From assembly GCF_007746075.1 (NCBI RefSeq), contig NZ_CP036339.1:2180885-2244884 (forward strand): a stretch of 64,000 bases of DNA. Reading direction: 5' to 3'. The stretch is from Lacipirellula limnantheis (GTDB taxonomy: Bacteria; Planctomycetota; Planctomycetia; Pirellulales; Lacipirellulaceae). Position 1 is the stretch's first letter. The number at the start of each line of letters is the position of its first letter. Under the pieces are notes generated by a model that saw only the letters and a program-made list of their open reading frames with translations, searched no databases and was not told where the DNA came from. Below, in pieces: positions 53,103-61,062 of the stretch. The translations under genes and the position numbers were made by a program.

Positions 53103-53936
53103 CTATGCCCGCTGCGCTTCGTGCTGGAGGACGGCGAGGACTAACGCTCGTAACTTTGGCTGGGCGGAGTTCGCAAAGGCGATGATCTCGTGGATGTCGG
53201 CCGGCTTCAAGGCGTCGGGGAGGCACATGTCGGTGATCACGGAGAGGCCGAAGACGCGGAGGCCGGCGTGGACGGCGACGATCACTTCGGGGACGGTCGA
53301 CATGCCTACCACGTCGGCGCCGATCATGCGGAGGAAGCGGTATTCCGCGCGCGTTTCGAGGTTCGGCCCCGTGACGGCGACGGTAATGCCGCGGTGGGCG
53401 ACGAAGTTTTCGCGGCGGGCCGTTTCGAGGGCGACTTCGATCAGCTCCGGGGTGTAGGGCGCCGACATGTCGGGGAAACGCGGGCCAAGGCGGTCGTCGT
53501 TCACGCCCACTAGCGGGTTGTCGCCCATCAGGTTGATGTGATCGTCGATCACCATGACGTCGCCCGCCTTGTAGTACGGGTTCATGCCGCCGACGGCTTG
53601 CGACACGATGAGCGTCTCGGCGCCGAGGGCCTTCATCACGCGGACCGGCAGCGTGATCTGCTTGAGCGGGTAGCCTTCGTACTGATGGAAGCGGCCTTCC
53701 ATCGCGACGACCGGCACGCCGGCGAGTCGGCCGCAGACGAGGCGACCGCGGTGGCTGGTGGCGGTGGATCGCGGGAAATTGGGGATGTCGGGGTAATCAA
53801 TCGCGACGGGCGATTCGATTTCGTCGGCGACGTTGCCCAGGCCGGTGCCGAGGATAATTCCGGCGCGGGGCGTTTCGTTCCAACGCTCACGGACGGCGGC
53901 GGCGGCGGCTTCGATCTGCAAGTATAGTTCTAGCAT
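53103..53936 (-). CDS. Purine nucleoside phosphorylase, copy 2 (Asp type)
   Basis: 277 residues. It is clearly homologous to copy 1 (GTGLGNVADEI, MEGRFHQYEGY, GDVMVIDDHINLM, GPNLETRAEYRFLRMIGADVVGMST), but the residue after LSVIT is Asp instead of Asn (LSVITDMCLPDAL, codon at 53229-53231). In MTA phosphorylases, Asp at this position accepts adenine. The PNP-type Glu-Thr-Arg-Ala-Glu motif is retained, so it is not an ordinary MTA phosphorylase. The pair may split 6-oxo- and 6-aminopurine nucleosides. Adjacent to deoC. Confidence 0.9.
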   Translation of the reverse strand: MLELYLQIEAAAAAVRERWNETPRAGIILGTGLGNVADEIESPVAIDYPDIPNFPRSTATSHRGRLVCGRLAGVPVVAMEGRFHQYEGYPLKQITLPVRVMKALGAETLIVSQAVGGMNPYYKAGDVMVIDDHINLMGDNPLVGVNDDRLGPRFPDMSAPYTPELIEVALETARRENFVAHRGITVAVTGPNLETRAEYRFLRMIGADVVGMSTVPEVIVAVHAGLRVFGLSVITDMCLPDALKPADIHEIIAFANSAQPKLRALVLAVLQHEAQRA

Positions 53937-53994
53937 ATGGGGCGTGAGGCGGAGTCTTGCGTTGTGCTGAATGTGGGAGCGGGGAGATTAACCA

Positions 53995-54711
53995 CTAGTA
54001 TGCTCCGCCGCTTTGGGCTGCTTCGCCCCGTTCGCCGGCGGCGATCGATGCGGTGGCACTGGTACCCAGTCGCGTGGCGCCGAGGGCGACGAACTTCTGG
54101 GCGTCGGCGAAGCTGCGGATCCCGCCGGAAGCTTTTACTTGGACGGCTGGGCTGCAGGCGGTGCGCATCAGGCGGATGTCGTGCTCGGTGGCGCCGGTGG
54201 CGACCATGCCGCCGCCTTCACCCTTCACCATGCCGAAGCCCGTGGAGGTTTTCACGAACGCGGCGCCGGCGGCTTCGCTGAGTTCGCAGAGGCGGCGTTT
54301 GACGTCGTCGTTGGGGAGCAGCCCGCACTCGAAGATGACTTTGGTGATGGCGCCGTTTGCAGTGGCGACCTCGACGACGGCGCGGATGTCGTCGCCGACG
54401 AATTGCCAGTCGCCGGCCAGCGCCCGGCCGATGTTCACCACCATGTCGACTTCGCGGGCGCCTTGGACGACGGCGATCTCGGTTTCGCAGACCTTGGCGC
54501 CGGTGGTCGTGCCGCCGTGGGGGAAGCCGATCACGGTGCTGGGGACGACCTTCGAGCCAGCGAGCAACTCCGCGGCGAGGGGGACCATCGAGGGCTTCAC
54601 GCAGACGCTCGCCACGCCGACTTCCATACAGAGTCGGCAGGCCTCGTGAAGGTCGTCGTCGGTTTGGGTGGGCTGGAGAACGGCGTGGTCGATAAGAGCG
54701 ACGATCGACAT
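53995..54711 (-). CDS. deoC: Deoxyribose-phosphate aldolase
   Basis: 238 residues from ATG 54711. The Schiff-base lysine is in FVKTSTGFG and the second lysine in VKASGGIRS; LIDHAVLQPT and EVDMVVNIGRAL complete the family pattern. It splits 2-deoxyribose-5-phosphate to acetaldehyde and glyceraldehyde-3-phosphate, closing deoxynucleoside catabolism. It is the first gene of the minus-strand run with the PNP and pyrimidine phosphorylase genes. Confidence 0.95.
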   Translation of the reverse strand: MSIVALIDHAVLQPTQTDDDLHEACRLCMEVGVASVCVKPSMVPLAAELLAGSKVVPSTVIGFPHGGTTTGAKVCETEIAVVQGAREVDMVVNIGRALAGDWQFVGDDIRAVVEVATANGAITKVIFECGLLPNDDVKRRLCELSEAAGAAFVKTSTGFGMVKGEGGGMVATGATEHDIRLMRTACSPAVQVKASGGIRSFADAQKFVALGATRLGTSATASIAAGERGEAAQSGGAY

Positions 54712-54832
54712 GGGGCGGCGGCTCAAGGGCGGGCTAGCGGGGGAGGGCGGGGCCGGACCCATCGTAGCGAAACGTCGGGGGATTCGCTATCAGATTCAAC
54801 CGTCAAGGAGCCTAGGAAATGTGGGGAAGTTT

Positions 54833-54953
54833 GCCCACTAAGGCACGAAGGCGCTAAGGAGTCGGCGAGGAAATCGGAAAGAAAGCAGCAGGTTGCCATG
54901 CCGTCATCAGCAATTTCTTGGTGCATCCTCCGCGCCTTTGCATCGTGGTGGTC
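54833..54953. repeat. Inverted-repeat hairpin element (CACGAAGG type) upstream of deoC
   Basis: Arms 54833-54862 and 54925-54953 pair imperfectly (CCAC..AAGGCGC..AGGAG). It lies between the DUF1559 gene and deoC. Confidence 0.7.
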
Positions 54954-54963
54954 ATTTCCCGTT

Positions 54964-55968
54964 TCAGCGGACCGATTCGCCGCCCGACATCGTAATGAAG
55001 GCCACGAACGCGTTGGGGTCGATCTCCTCGCGGGTGAACTCGACGCGGCCGTCGGCGAAGCTGATGAGGATGCCGCCCGGGTGAAAACCGTAGGGTTGCG
55101 AAACGTTGTTGCAGTTGATGATCTGCGACGTGTGGCAGAAGTTGTTGATGCTCATCCAAGTCTCGGGGCTGGCCCAACGGAAGCGGCTATTGATGGCGCG
55201 GTTTTCTTCGCCGTTGTAGAACAGCGGGGCCGGGTCGGCGTTGCGTTGATACCACCCGAACATAAAGGGCTTGGCGACAGACTCCATGTAGAGCGACGTA
55301 TTGGAGAGGCCGTCGGTCACTTCGGCGGAGTCGGTGCGTCGGCGGTCGGTGGCGAGCGGGGGAACGGTATCGAGGAAATCGTACTGCAAAACGTTGTCCC
55401 AGCCGCGGTCGAGTTCGGGGAGATTGTTCTTGCCATCGACGAGTTTGGCGGCGATCAGGGGGGCGAGACTTTTCGGGCCGGAGGGATCGACTCGATTGGC
55501 AGCGCAGTAGTCGGTCGCGTGGCGGGCGACCTGAACGACAGGCGACGAGGGGCAGATCAGAATGCCGCCGAGGTCTTGCTTGGTGGCCTGTTCGTTCTTG
55601 GAGCGGGACGTGTCGTCCCAATCCCAGTCGAGATTAATCTGTTCAAACTTGTTGCCTTGCTCGAAATGGGGCAGGAGGAACGTGATACCGTTGTGCGTGG
55701 CGAGCGCCGGCATGACGCCGGTCGGCGGTTCGCCGTCGCGGTCTTGCGCGGCGGGAGCGAAGTAGCCGCGGGACGATTCAAAGTTGAGGGCCGCGAGGGC
55801 GAGGTTCTTGAGGTTGCTCTGACAGTTGCCGCGACGGGCCGCTTCGCGAGCGGCCTGGATGGCGGGGAGTAGCAATGCGATGAGAATCGCGATGATGGCG
55901 ACGACGACCAGGAGCTCGACCAGCGTGAAGGCAGGCGCCAATCGTGCGCGAAGGCGGCGGCGAGACAT
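54964..55968 (-). CDS. DUF1559 domain-containing protein with prepilin-type N-terminus
   Basis: 334 residues. The N-terminus has the type IV pilin-like methylation signal and helix ([20 protein letters not shown], then ALLLPA), followed by the [19 protein letters not shown] block that starts most DUF1559 proteins. The C-terminus ends in the family's [10 protein letters not shown]-like segment. Planctomycete genomes hold dozens of these pseudopilin-like proteins of unknown function; here it is separated from the secretion operon by several kilobases. Confidence 0.9.
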   Translation of the reverse strand: MSRRRLRARLAPAFTLVELLVVVAIIAILIALLLPAIQAAREAARRGNCQSNLKNLALAALNFESSRGYFAPAAQDRDGEPPTGVMPALATHNGITFLLPHFEQGNKFEQINLDWDWDDTSRSKNEQATKQDLGGILICPSSPVVQVARHATDYCAANRVDPSGPKSLAPLIAAKLVDGKNNLPELDRGWDNVLQYDFLDTVPPLATDRRRTDSAEVTDGLSNTSLYMESVAKPFMFGWYQRNADPAPLFYNGEENRAINSRFRWASPETWMSINNFCHTSQIINCNNVSQPYGFHPGGILISFADGRVEFTREEIDPNAFVAFITMSGGESVR

Positions 55969-56102
55969 TGGACGTCCTCAGTTTTCGAGGTAGCGACGAA
56001 TGAGTGTCGCGCGTCCAATGCTGACAAGAAGCACGTCCCTTGTGGGCGTTAAGGTATCAAAGTCTTTTACTAGATTCAAATAGAGAAGGTGGAATTGAAC
56101 AA

Positions 56103-56138
56103 AAAACGGCAGGCAGCTCGATGGCTGCCTGCCGTTTT
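56103..56138 (-). terminator. Rho-independent terminator after the PEP-CTERM gene
   Basis: AAAACGGCAGGCAGC pairs perfectly with GCTGCCTGCCGTTTT around 6 nt. It lies about 60 bp after the minus-strand stop codon at 56201. Confidence 0.9.
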
Positions 56139-56200
56139 CTGCTATTTATGCAGCGTTTTTGCTACTGCGGTCGCCCGAATTGGGGTTTGGACGTAAAAAT

Positions 56201-56911
56201 TTAGCCGCGTCGGCGAATCGCAGCGACCCCGACGAGGGCAATCCCGCCGAGCGCGAGCGTGGCTGGCTCGGGGATGACGACGTCGCCCGTGATCGTGGCA
56301 TTGTCGATGCGGCTCGTGCCGCCGGCGGCGACGGAGCCGCCATTGATCGACGTCGTGCCGACCTGGATGAGCCGGAACGTTGCCAGCGGAATGCTGTCCA
56401 GGGCCGTAATGGCGCTCAGGTCGAAGTCAAAATGAGCCGTGGGCGGATTGACGAACGCTGGCGCCGCTGACCACGCGGCATTGATCAAGCTGTATGTACC
56501 GAAGTCGGTAAAACTCACGCCGTCGGTGCTATAAGCGATCTTGAAGTCTTTAGGGCCGGTATTGCTGCCGGTCGCGTCGAAACTGACCTTGATGTTTTCA
56601 AAGCCGGCGGTCGTTGACGAGAACTGGAAATAATCGCCCGTGGTCCAGGTGTTGACGCTGTAGGCATTGTCGGAGGCTGGGCCCGACGGCGTCGTCCAGT
56701 CGCTAGCTGCCGAGGCATGCACGCCGACAAGCGAACCCGTGCCGGTGGCCGCGGCCACCGTCGGGCCGACCGCACTGTCGATAAGATCGGCAGGCGTCGT
56801 TGCACCTTCGATCGTCCACTGGGCAATGATGGCGGCGTGGGACGCCGGCCCTAGCGATGTCACAGCAAGTGCCGACGCGACGAACGCGGCGGCTAAACTC
56901 AAAACCTTCAT
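56201..56911 (-). CDS. PEP-CTERM sorting-domain protein
   Basis: 236 residues with AAAGGAG at good spacing. A signal peptide (LSLAAAFVASALAVTSLG) leads into a beta-rich middle domain (residues ~30-205) with the words NIKVSFDATGS and FKIAYSTDGVSFTDFG, as found in sortase-associated surface proteins. It ends with IPEPATLALGGIALVGVAAIRRRG, a clear PEP-CTERM tail. It is probably exported and processed by an exosortase. Its function is unknown. Confidence 0.88.
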   Translation of the reverse strand: MKVLSLAAAFVASALAVTSLGPASHAAIIAQWTIEGATTPADLIDSAVGPTVAAATGTGSLVGVHASAASDWTTPSGPASDNAYSVNTWTTGDYFQFSSTTAGFENIKVSFDATGSNTGPKDFKIAYSTDGVSFTDFGTYSLINAAWSAAPAFVNPPTAHFDFDLSAITALDSIPLATFRLIQVGTTSINGGSVAAGGTSRIDNATITGDVVIPEPATLALGGIALVGVAAIRRRG

Positions 56912-57307
56912 TAGACTTCTCCTTTGGTGTCAACCAATGAAAACGGACAGCGGATGCCAACGGCGCTCACTTAGCTCCCAATCCGGAAGGCGTTGGGAGG
57001 CTAAGGTCCAGCGTACGCGCACGACATGAAGAATTCAGGTCCATCATAGCGAGAGATCGACGAACTTCTAACTTATTCGTTACGCGCGTCATGACCGGAC
57101 CAAACGGAATGCGGTACGCAAACCGGGCGCCGCGGCGAGGCGGGCGTGTCCCGCAGGAGACTTTTCTCTGGAATGGGTTCGTAAATGCATGCTGTAAAAG
57201 GGGTTGCAGCCTCCTGGCCACCCATGCTCGCGAAGAGGGGATACAGACGGGCCTGCCCGGTTTGTCGGCGCCGGTCGGTTTTCCCAGGGCAGTGTCCGAG
57301 CCGCCCC
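56912..57307. other. Gene-free region, about 400 bp
   Basis: No credible gene. It presumably carries the promoter of the PEP-CTERM gene (AAAGGAG ribosome-binding site next to it). No repeat family member is recognised. Confidence 0.4.
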
Positions 57308-58081
57308 CTAATACTGGAAGTGCTTGATCTGCTCTCCTTGCTCGTCGATTTTGCTCAGCGACTCGATGCCGATCTCCAAATGCACGTCGGACCAGTCTTG
57401 GCTGACCTTTTGGTCGCTGAGCTGCGTTTTCACCCCTTCGGGCGTCATCGGCAGGTCGGAAACGAGCAGCAGCGCTCCGCGGGCGATCTGATTCTTGTGG
57501 CCGACGGCGAAAATGGTCGCCGTTTCCATGTCGATGGCGATCGGCGTGTATTCAATCAGCTGCCGGCGAAAATCGTCGTCATGCTCCCAGACGCGGCGAT
57601 TGGTGGTGTAGACGACTCCGGTCCGGTAGTCGAGATGGCGATTGACCAGCTTTTCGGAGACGAACTTGTGGAGCTTGAACGAGGGAAGCGCGGGCACGAG
57701 CTTCGGCAGATAGTCGTCGGACGTTCCTTCCCCGCGGATGGCGCCAATAGGGAGGATGAAGTGGCCGATTTCCGTCGAACGCTTAAGGCCGCCGCATTTG
57801 CCCAGGAAGAGGACCGCCTTCGGGGTATAGGCGGTGAGCAGATCCATCACCGTCGCCGCGTTGGGCGAGCCGATGCCGAAGTTAATGATTGTCAGGCCGT
57901 CGGTGTTCGTCGCGGCCTGCATCGGGCGGTCGATGCCGTAGACCGCGCAGCTGAATTTCTCGGCGAATCGCGTGACGTAGCCGCGAAAGTTGGTGAGGAG
58001 GACGTATTCGCCGAACTGGTTCAGCGGCATCCCGGTGTAACGTGGGAGCCAGTCTTGGACGAGATCGAGCTTCGTGATCAT
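57308..58081 (-). CDS. AMP nucleosidase (short form, PNP-fold)
   Basis: 257 residues of the phosphorylase/UDP superfamily: LTIINFGIGSPNAATVMDLL, LFLGKCGGLKRS, and IAIDMETATIFAVGH (nucleoside-binding Met-Glu). The length and the words DYRTGVVYTTNRRVWEHDD match the short type of AMP nucleosidase that splits AMP to adenine and ribose-5-phosphate. It links the AMP pool to the salvage genes upstream. Alternative: another nucleosidase of the same fold. Confidence 0.8.
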   Translation of the reverse strand: MITKLDLVQDWLPRYTGMPLNQFGEYVLLTNFRGYVTRFAEKFSCAVYGIDRPMQAATNTDGLTIINFGIGSPNAATVMDLLTAYTPKAVLFLGKCGGLKRSTEIGHFILPIGAIRGEGTSDDYLPKLVPALPSFKLHKFVSEKLVNRHLDYRTGVVYTTNRRVWEHDDDFRRQLIEYTPIAIDMETATIFAVGHKNQIARGALLLVSDLPMTPEGVKTQLSDQKVSQDWSDVHLEIGIESLSKIDEQGEQIKHFQY

Positions 58082-58097
58082 TGGCTTACTTGGTCCA

Positions 58098-58174
58098 TGG
58101 TCAGTAGTCCTTTGTCAGTTGCTTTCAATGGGCCATCTTACCGCGACTGACAACTGACGACGGACAACTGACAA
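58098..58174. repeat. Inverted-repeat hairpin element (CTGACAA type)
   Basis: Arms at about 58098-58122 and 58146-58174 pair partly; the right arm is a tandem run of GACAACT words. It lies between the deaminase and AMP nucleosidase genes, just upstream of the latter. Confidence 0.7.
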
Positions 58175-58178
58175 ATGC

Positions 58179-58652
58179 TCAATAAACGCGGTGATTGGGA
58201 TTTGACTGCCACTCGAGGAACAGCTTCTTGCATTCCTCGGGCAGCAGACCGGGAATGAGTTTCAGCTTGCTGCCGCCCTGTCGCAGCAGTTCGGCGGCGG
58301 GGAACTGGAGCTCGTTAAAACCTCCCAACGCCGCGTCGGCGATCGTCGCGCCGTAGTAAACCGTATCGACCCGGGCCCAGTGGAGGGCGGCCATGCACAT
58401 CGGGCAGGGCTCGCAGGTGGTGGCGACCACCGCCCCTTCCAGGAAGATGTTCTGAATCGCCCGATTGGCCGCCCGGATGGCGTTCACCTCGGCATGTGCC
58501 GTGATATCGGTGGTGAGGACGACCGTATTGTGCTCGTTGGCGATAACGCGGTCGCCGACTGCAATGGCGCAGCCAAAAGGGCTTTGGCCACGGGCGAGGC
58601 CTTCGCGGCAGCGCTCGATGGCCAGCCGCATGAGGTCTTCGGGGGGAATCAT
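58179..58652 (-). CDS. Guanine-deaminase-like nucleoside deaminase
   Basis: 157 residues. The zinc-dependent deaminase motif is clear: AHAEVNAIRAA (His-x-Glu) and TCEPCPMCMAALHWARVDTVYYG (Pro-Cys-x-x-Cys). The length and the LGGFNELQF segment near the C-terminus fit GuaD of Bacillus type better than tRNA-adenosine deaminase TadA. It would turn guanine into xanthine. It starts the minus-strand pair with AMP nucleosidase. Confidence 0.82.
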   Translation of the reverse strand: MIPPEDLMRLAIERCREGLARGQSPFGCAIAVGDRVIANEHNTVVLTTDITAHAEVNAIRAANRAIQNIFLEGAVVATTCEPCPMCMAALHWARVDTVYYGATIADAALGGFNELQFPAAELLRQGGSKLKLIPGLLPEECKKLFLEWQSNPNHRVY

Positions 58653-58917
58653 GAGGGTGCTCCGAGAAACGGGCGAGGGCGAGGCGGATTAGTGTATCAC
58701 GCCCCCCGATCGAACCAAGCTCAGTGGATTACCGCGTGGGGCGAGCCATTTGTGCGGCGGAGGGGTTCAATTCACGTGGGGTCCGCCCCGCTCGCATCGG
58801 CAAATTTGCCGGCGGCGCCCGCTTCGCCCATAATGCAAGGCTGTGGCGAGCCACGTCGGAAGGCGACTGCCCCCGCCAATCTCGCCTCTGCTTCCCTCCG
58901 CTTCGCCCAGAGTTCCG

Positions 58918-60615
58918 ATGGACGCCGGTCAGATCTTGCTCAAGCACGGCCTGCTTTCCGATTCGGAGCTTTCGCGCGCCGTCGATGCTCGTACCAACGG
59001 TGCGCGCGTCGACCAGTTGGCCGTCGAGATGGGACTCGTGGGCGAGGCTGATGCGCTGCGAGCGCTTGGGCTGGAGACCGGGGTCGACTTTCTGGACCTC
59101 GAAGGGGCGTCGGTCGACTTGACGCTGCTGCAAACCTTCCCGCCTAAGCTGATCCACCGCCACGGTCTGTTTCCGATTGAACGCCGTCGCGGCGCCGTCG
59201 TAGTTGCCACTTCCGATCCGCTAAACCTCTACCCGCTTGACGAAGCGGCTGCGGCTCTGGGCTGTCCGATCATTCCGGTGGTCGCCACCCGCGAGGCGAT
59301 CGCCAAGCGGATCAAGACCCATCTCGGCGTCGGCAGCGAGACGATCGAAGGGCTGCTCGCCCAGCGGGATGAGGAAGAAGTCGAACTCGTCGACGGCCTG
59401 CAACTCGAAGACGGCGAGATCGCCGCCGAAGTGCAGGAGGCGTCGGTCGTTCACCTAGTGAACGAAATTTTGCTCGAAGCGATCGACTCGCGCGCGTCAG
59501 ACGTCCATATCGAATCGCAGCCCTCGGGCGTGAAGGTGCGCTACCGCATCGACGGCCTACTGCAACAGCAGCCGACGCCGCCGGAGATCAACCGCTTTCA
59601 AGCGGCGATCATCAGCCGTTTGAAGATCATGGCGCGGATGAACATCGCCGAAAAGCGCCTGCCGCAGGATGGGCGCATCAAACTGAAAGTTCATGGCCGC
59701 GAGGTCGACGTCCGCGTGTCAGTGATTCCGATGCTGCATGGCGAGGGCATCGTCATGCGTATTCTCGACAAGGGGAAGATGGAGTTTTCCCTCGAGAAGC
59801 TGGGCATGGCGCCGCGGATGAAGGCGGCGTTCGACCGGCTCATCCGCATGCCCCACGGGATTATTCTGGTGACGGGCCCGACCGGCTCTGGCAAGACGAC
59901 GACGCTGTACAGCGCGCTGGTCGGCATCAAGAGCGAAGATACGAAAATCATCACCACGGAAGACCCGGTCGAATACCAGCTCGAAGGGATCAACCAGATT
60001 CAGGTTCATCCGAAGATCGGGCTGACGTTTGCCGCGTCGTTGCGGTCGATCTTGCGGCACGACCCCGACGTGGTGCTCGTGGGCGAAATCCGCGATCACG
60101 AAACGGCGGAGAACGCGATCCAGGCGTCGCTCACCGGTCACTTGGTGTTCAGCACGCTCCACACGAACGACGCGCCGAGCGCTTATACCCGGCTGGTCGA
60201 CATGGGGATCGAGCCGTTCCTGGTGGCGAGCACCATTGAAGGGGTGATGGCCCAGCGTCTCGTGCGGCGGCTCTGTACGAAGTGCCGCGAAGAGTATATG
60301 CCGAAGCGGGACGAACTGCCTGACGACTTCCCTTGGGAAGAGTACCAGGCGCTCGACCGTCCGATTTACCGCAACACGGGCTGCCGCAGCTGCCGCGGCT
60401 CCGGGTTCGCCGGGCGGCAAGGGATTTTTGAGCTTTGCGAAACGACCGACGGCGTGCGGCAGCTGGCGCACGACCGCGCGAGCAGTTGGGAGATTCGCAA
60501 GATCGCGCTCAAAGAGGGAATGCGGACGCTTCGCGACGATGCCTGGCACAAAGTGCTGGAGGGAATCACGACGGTCGACGAGGTGCTGCGGGTAACGAAA
60601 AGCGATCGGATGTAG
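58918..60615 (+). CDS. gspE: Type II secretion ATPase GspE / PilB family
   Basis: 565 residues from ATG 58918. An N-terminal MshEN-like domain (~1-150) is followed by the ATPase core: Walker A (VTGPTGSGKTTTLYSAL), the Asp box (TTEDPVEYQLEGINQIQV), Walker B (DPDVVLVGEIRDHETAENAI), the His box (THTNDAPSA-like) and the C-terminal zinc motif (CTKC...CRSCRG). It powers the pseudopilus of a type II secretion system. The gene for the inner-membrane partner GspF comes next, after a small inserted gene. Confidence 0.93.
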   Translation: MDAGQILLKHGLLSDSELSRAVDARTNGARVDQLAVEMGLVGEADALRALGLETGVDFLDLEGASVDLTLLQTFPPKLIHRHGLFPIERRRGAVVVATSDPLNLYPLDEAAAALGCPIIPVVATREAIAKRIKTHLGVGSETIEGLLAQRDEEEVELVDGLQLEDGEIAAEVQEASVVHLVNEILLEAIDSRASDVHIESQPSGVKVRYRIDGLLQQQPTPPEINRFQAAIISRLKIMARMNIAEKRLPQDGRIKLKVHGREVDVRVSVIPMLHGEGIVMRILDKGKMEFSLEKLGMAPRMKAAFDRLIRMPHGIILVTGPTGSGKTTTLYSALVGIKSEDTKIITTEDPVEYQLEGINQIQVHPKIGLTFAASLRSILRHDPDVVLVGEIRDHETAENAIQASLTGHLVFSTLHTNDAPSAYTRLVDMGIEPFLVASTIEGVMAQRLVRRLCTKCREEYMPKRDELPDDFPWEEYQALDRPIYRNTGCRSCRGSGFAGRQGIFELCETTDGVRQLAHDRASSWEIRKIALKEGMRTLRDDAWHKVLEGITTVDEVLRVTKSDRM

Positions 60616-60620
60616 AAGGG

Positions 60621-61058
60621 AATGGGGAATGCCGAATGGGGAATGGGGTAGGACGGGGAGACGTGGATGCGCAACCAGGAGTTGAGCAATCGTACGAAGC
60701 AAGTCGCTTTGCGGGTGATGAGATTGTTTTCCGCATTGCCCCATTCGGATTTGGCACGGGTTATTGGCAACCAATTGCTTCGATCTGGGACATCCGTTGG
60801 CGCCAACTACCGCGAAGCTAGCCGGGCGCGTTCTGACGCTGAGTTTATCGCTAAGCTGGGCATCGTTGAACAAGAACTAGATGAGACAATCTATTGGATG
60901 GAGCTACTTGTTGATGGAGACATAGTCACTGCTGTCCGTCTCCGCGAACTGAGAGTTGAAGCGGAAGAGTTGATGAAGATCATTGTTAGCTCCATCAAGA
61001 CAACCAAATCACGGTGAGTCCTCCGTTTTTCCCCATTCCCCATTCAGCATTCCCCATT
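60621..61058. mobile_element. Inverted-repeat element with a four-helix-bundle gene, inserted between gspE and gspF
   Basis: Arms 60621-60648 and 61031-61058 are reverse complements at 27 of 28 positions (AATGGGGAATG words). They enclose only the 116-codon gene below. The left arm starts 5 nt after the gspE stop and the right arm ends 4 nt before the gspF start. This is the same arm-spacer-arm plan as the gene-less hairpin elements. Its mobility is inferred, not shown. Confidence 0.75.
60667..61017 (+). CDS. Four-helix-bundle protein (23S rRNA intervening-sequence type)
   Basis: 116 residues; GGGGAG lies 6 nt before the ATG. The sequence matches the four-helix-bundle family (TIGR02436-like): NRTKQVALRVMRLFSALP, IGNQLLRSGTSVGANYREASRA, then EFIAKLGIVEQELDETIYWMELLVD and a final helix. 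Relatives are encoded inside intervening sequences of 23S rRNA genes and resemble the Avd accessory protein of diversity-generating retroelements. No reverse transcriptase or rRNA gene is near. Its place inside long inverted repeats, in a gap of a secretion operon, suggests a role in the spread or processing of the element. That role is inference. Confidence 0.88.
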   Translation: MRNQELSNRTKQVALRVMRLFSALPHSDLARVIGNQLLRSGTSVGANYREASRARSDAEFIAKLGIVEQELDETIYWMELLVDGDIVTAVRLRELRVEAEELMKIIVSSIKTTKSR

Positions 61059-61062
61059 TGTA

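Noticed and set aside
54013-55872. A 619-codon plus-strand frame
   Set aside because: It is antisense to deoC and the DUF1559 gene, both of which have intact motifs.
60621-61058. Diversity-generating retroelement
   Set aside because: The Avd-like protein alone is present; no reverse transcriptase, template repeat or variable target gene is in the window.
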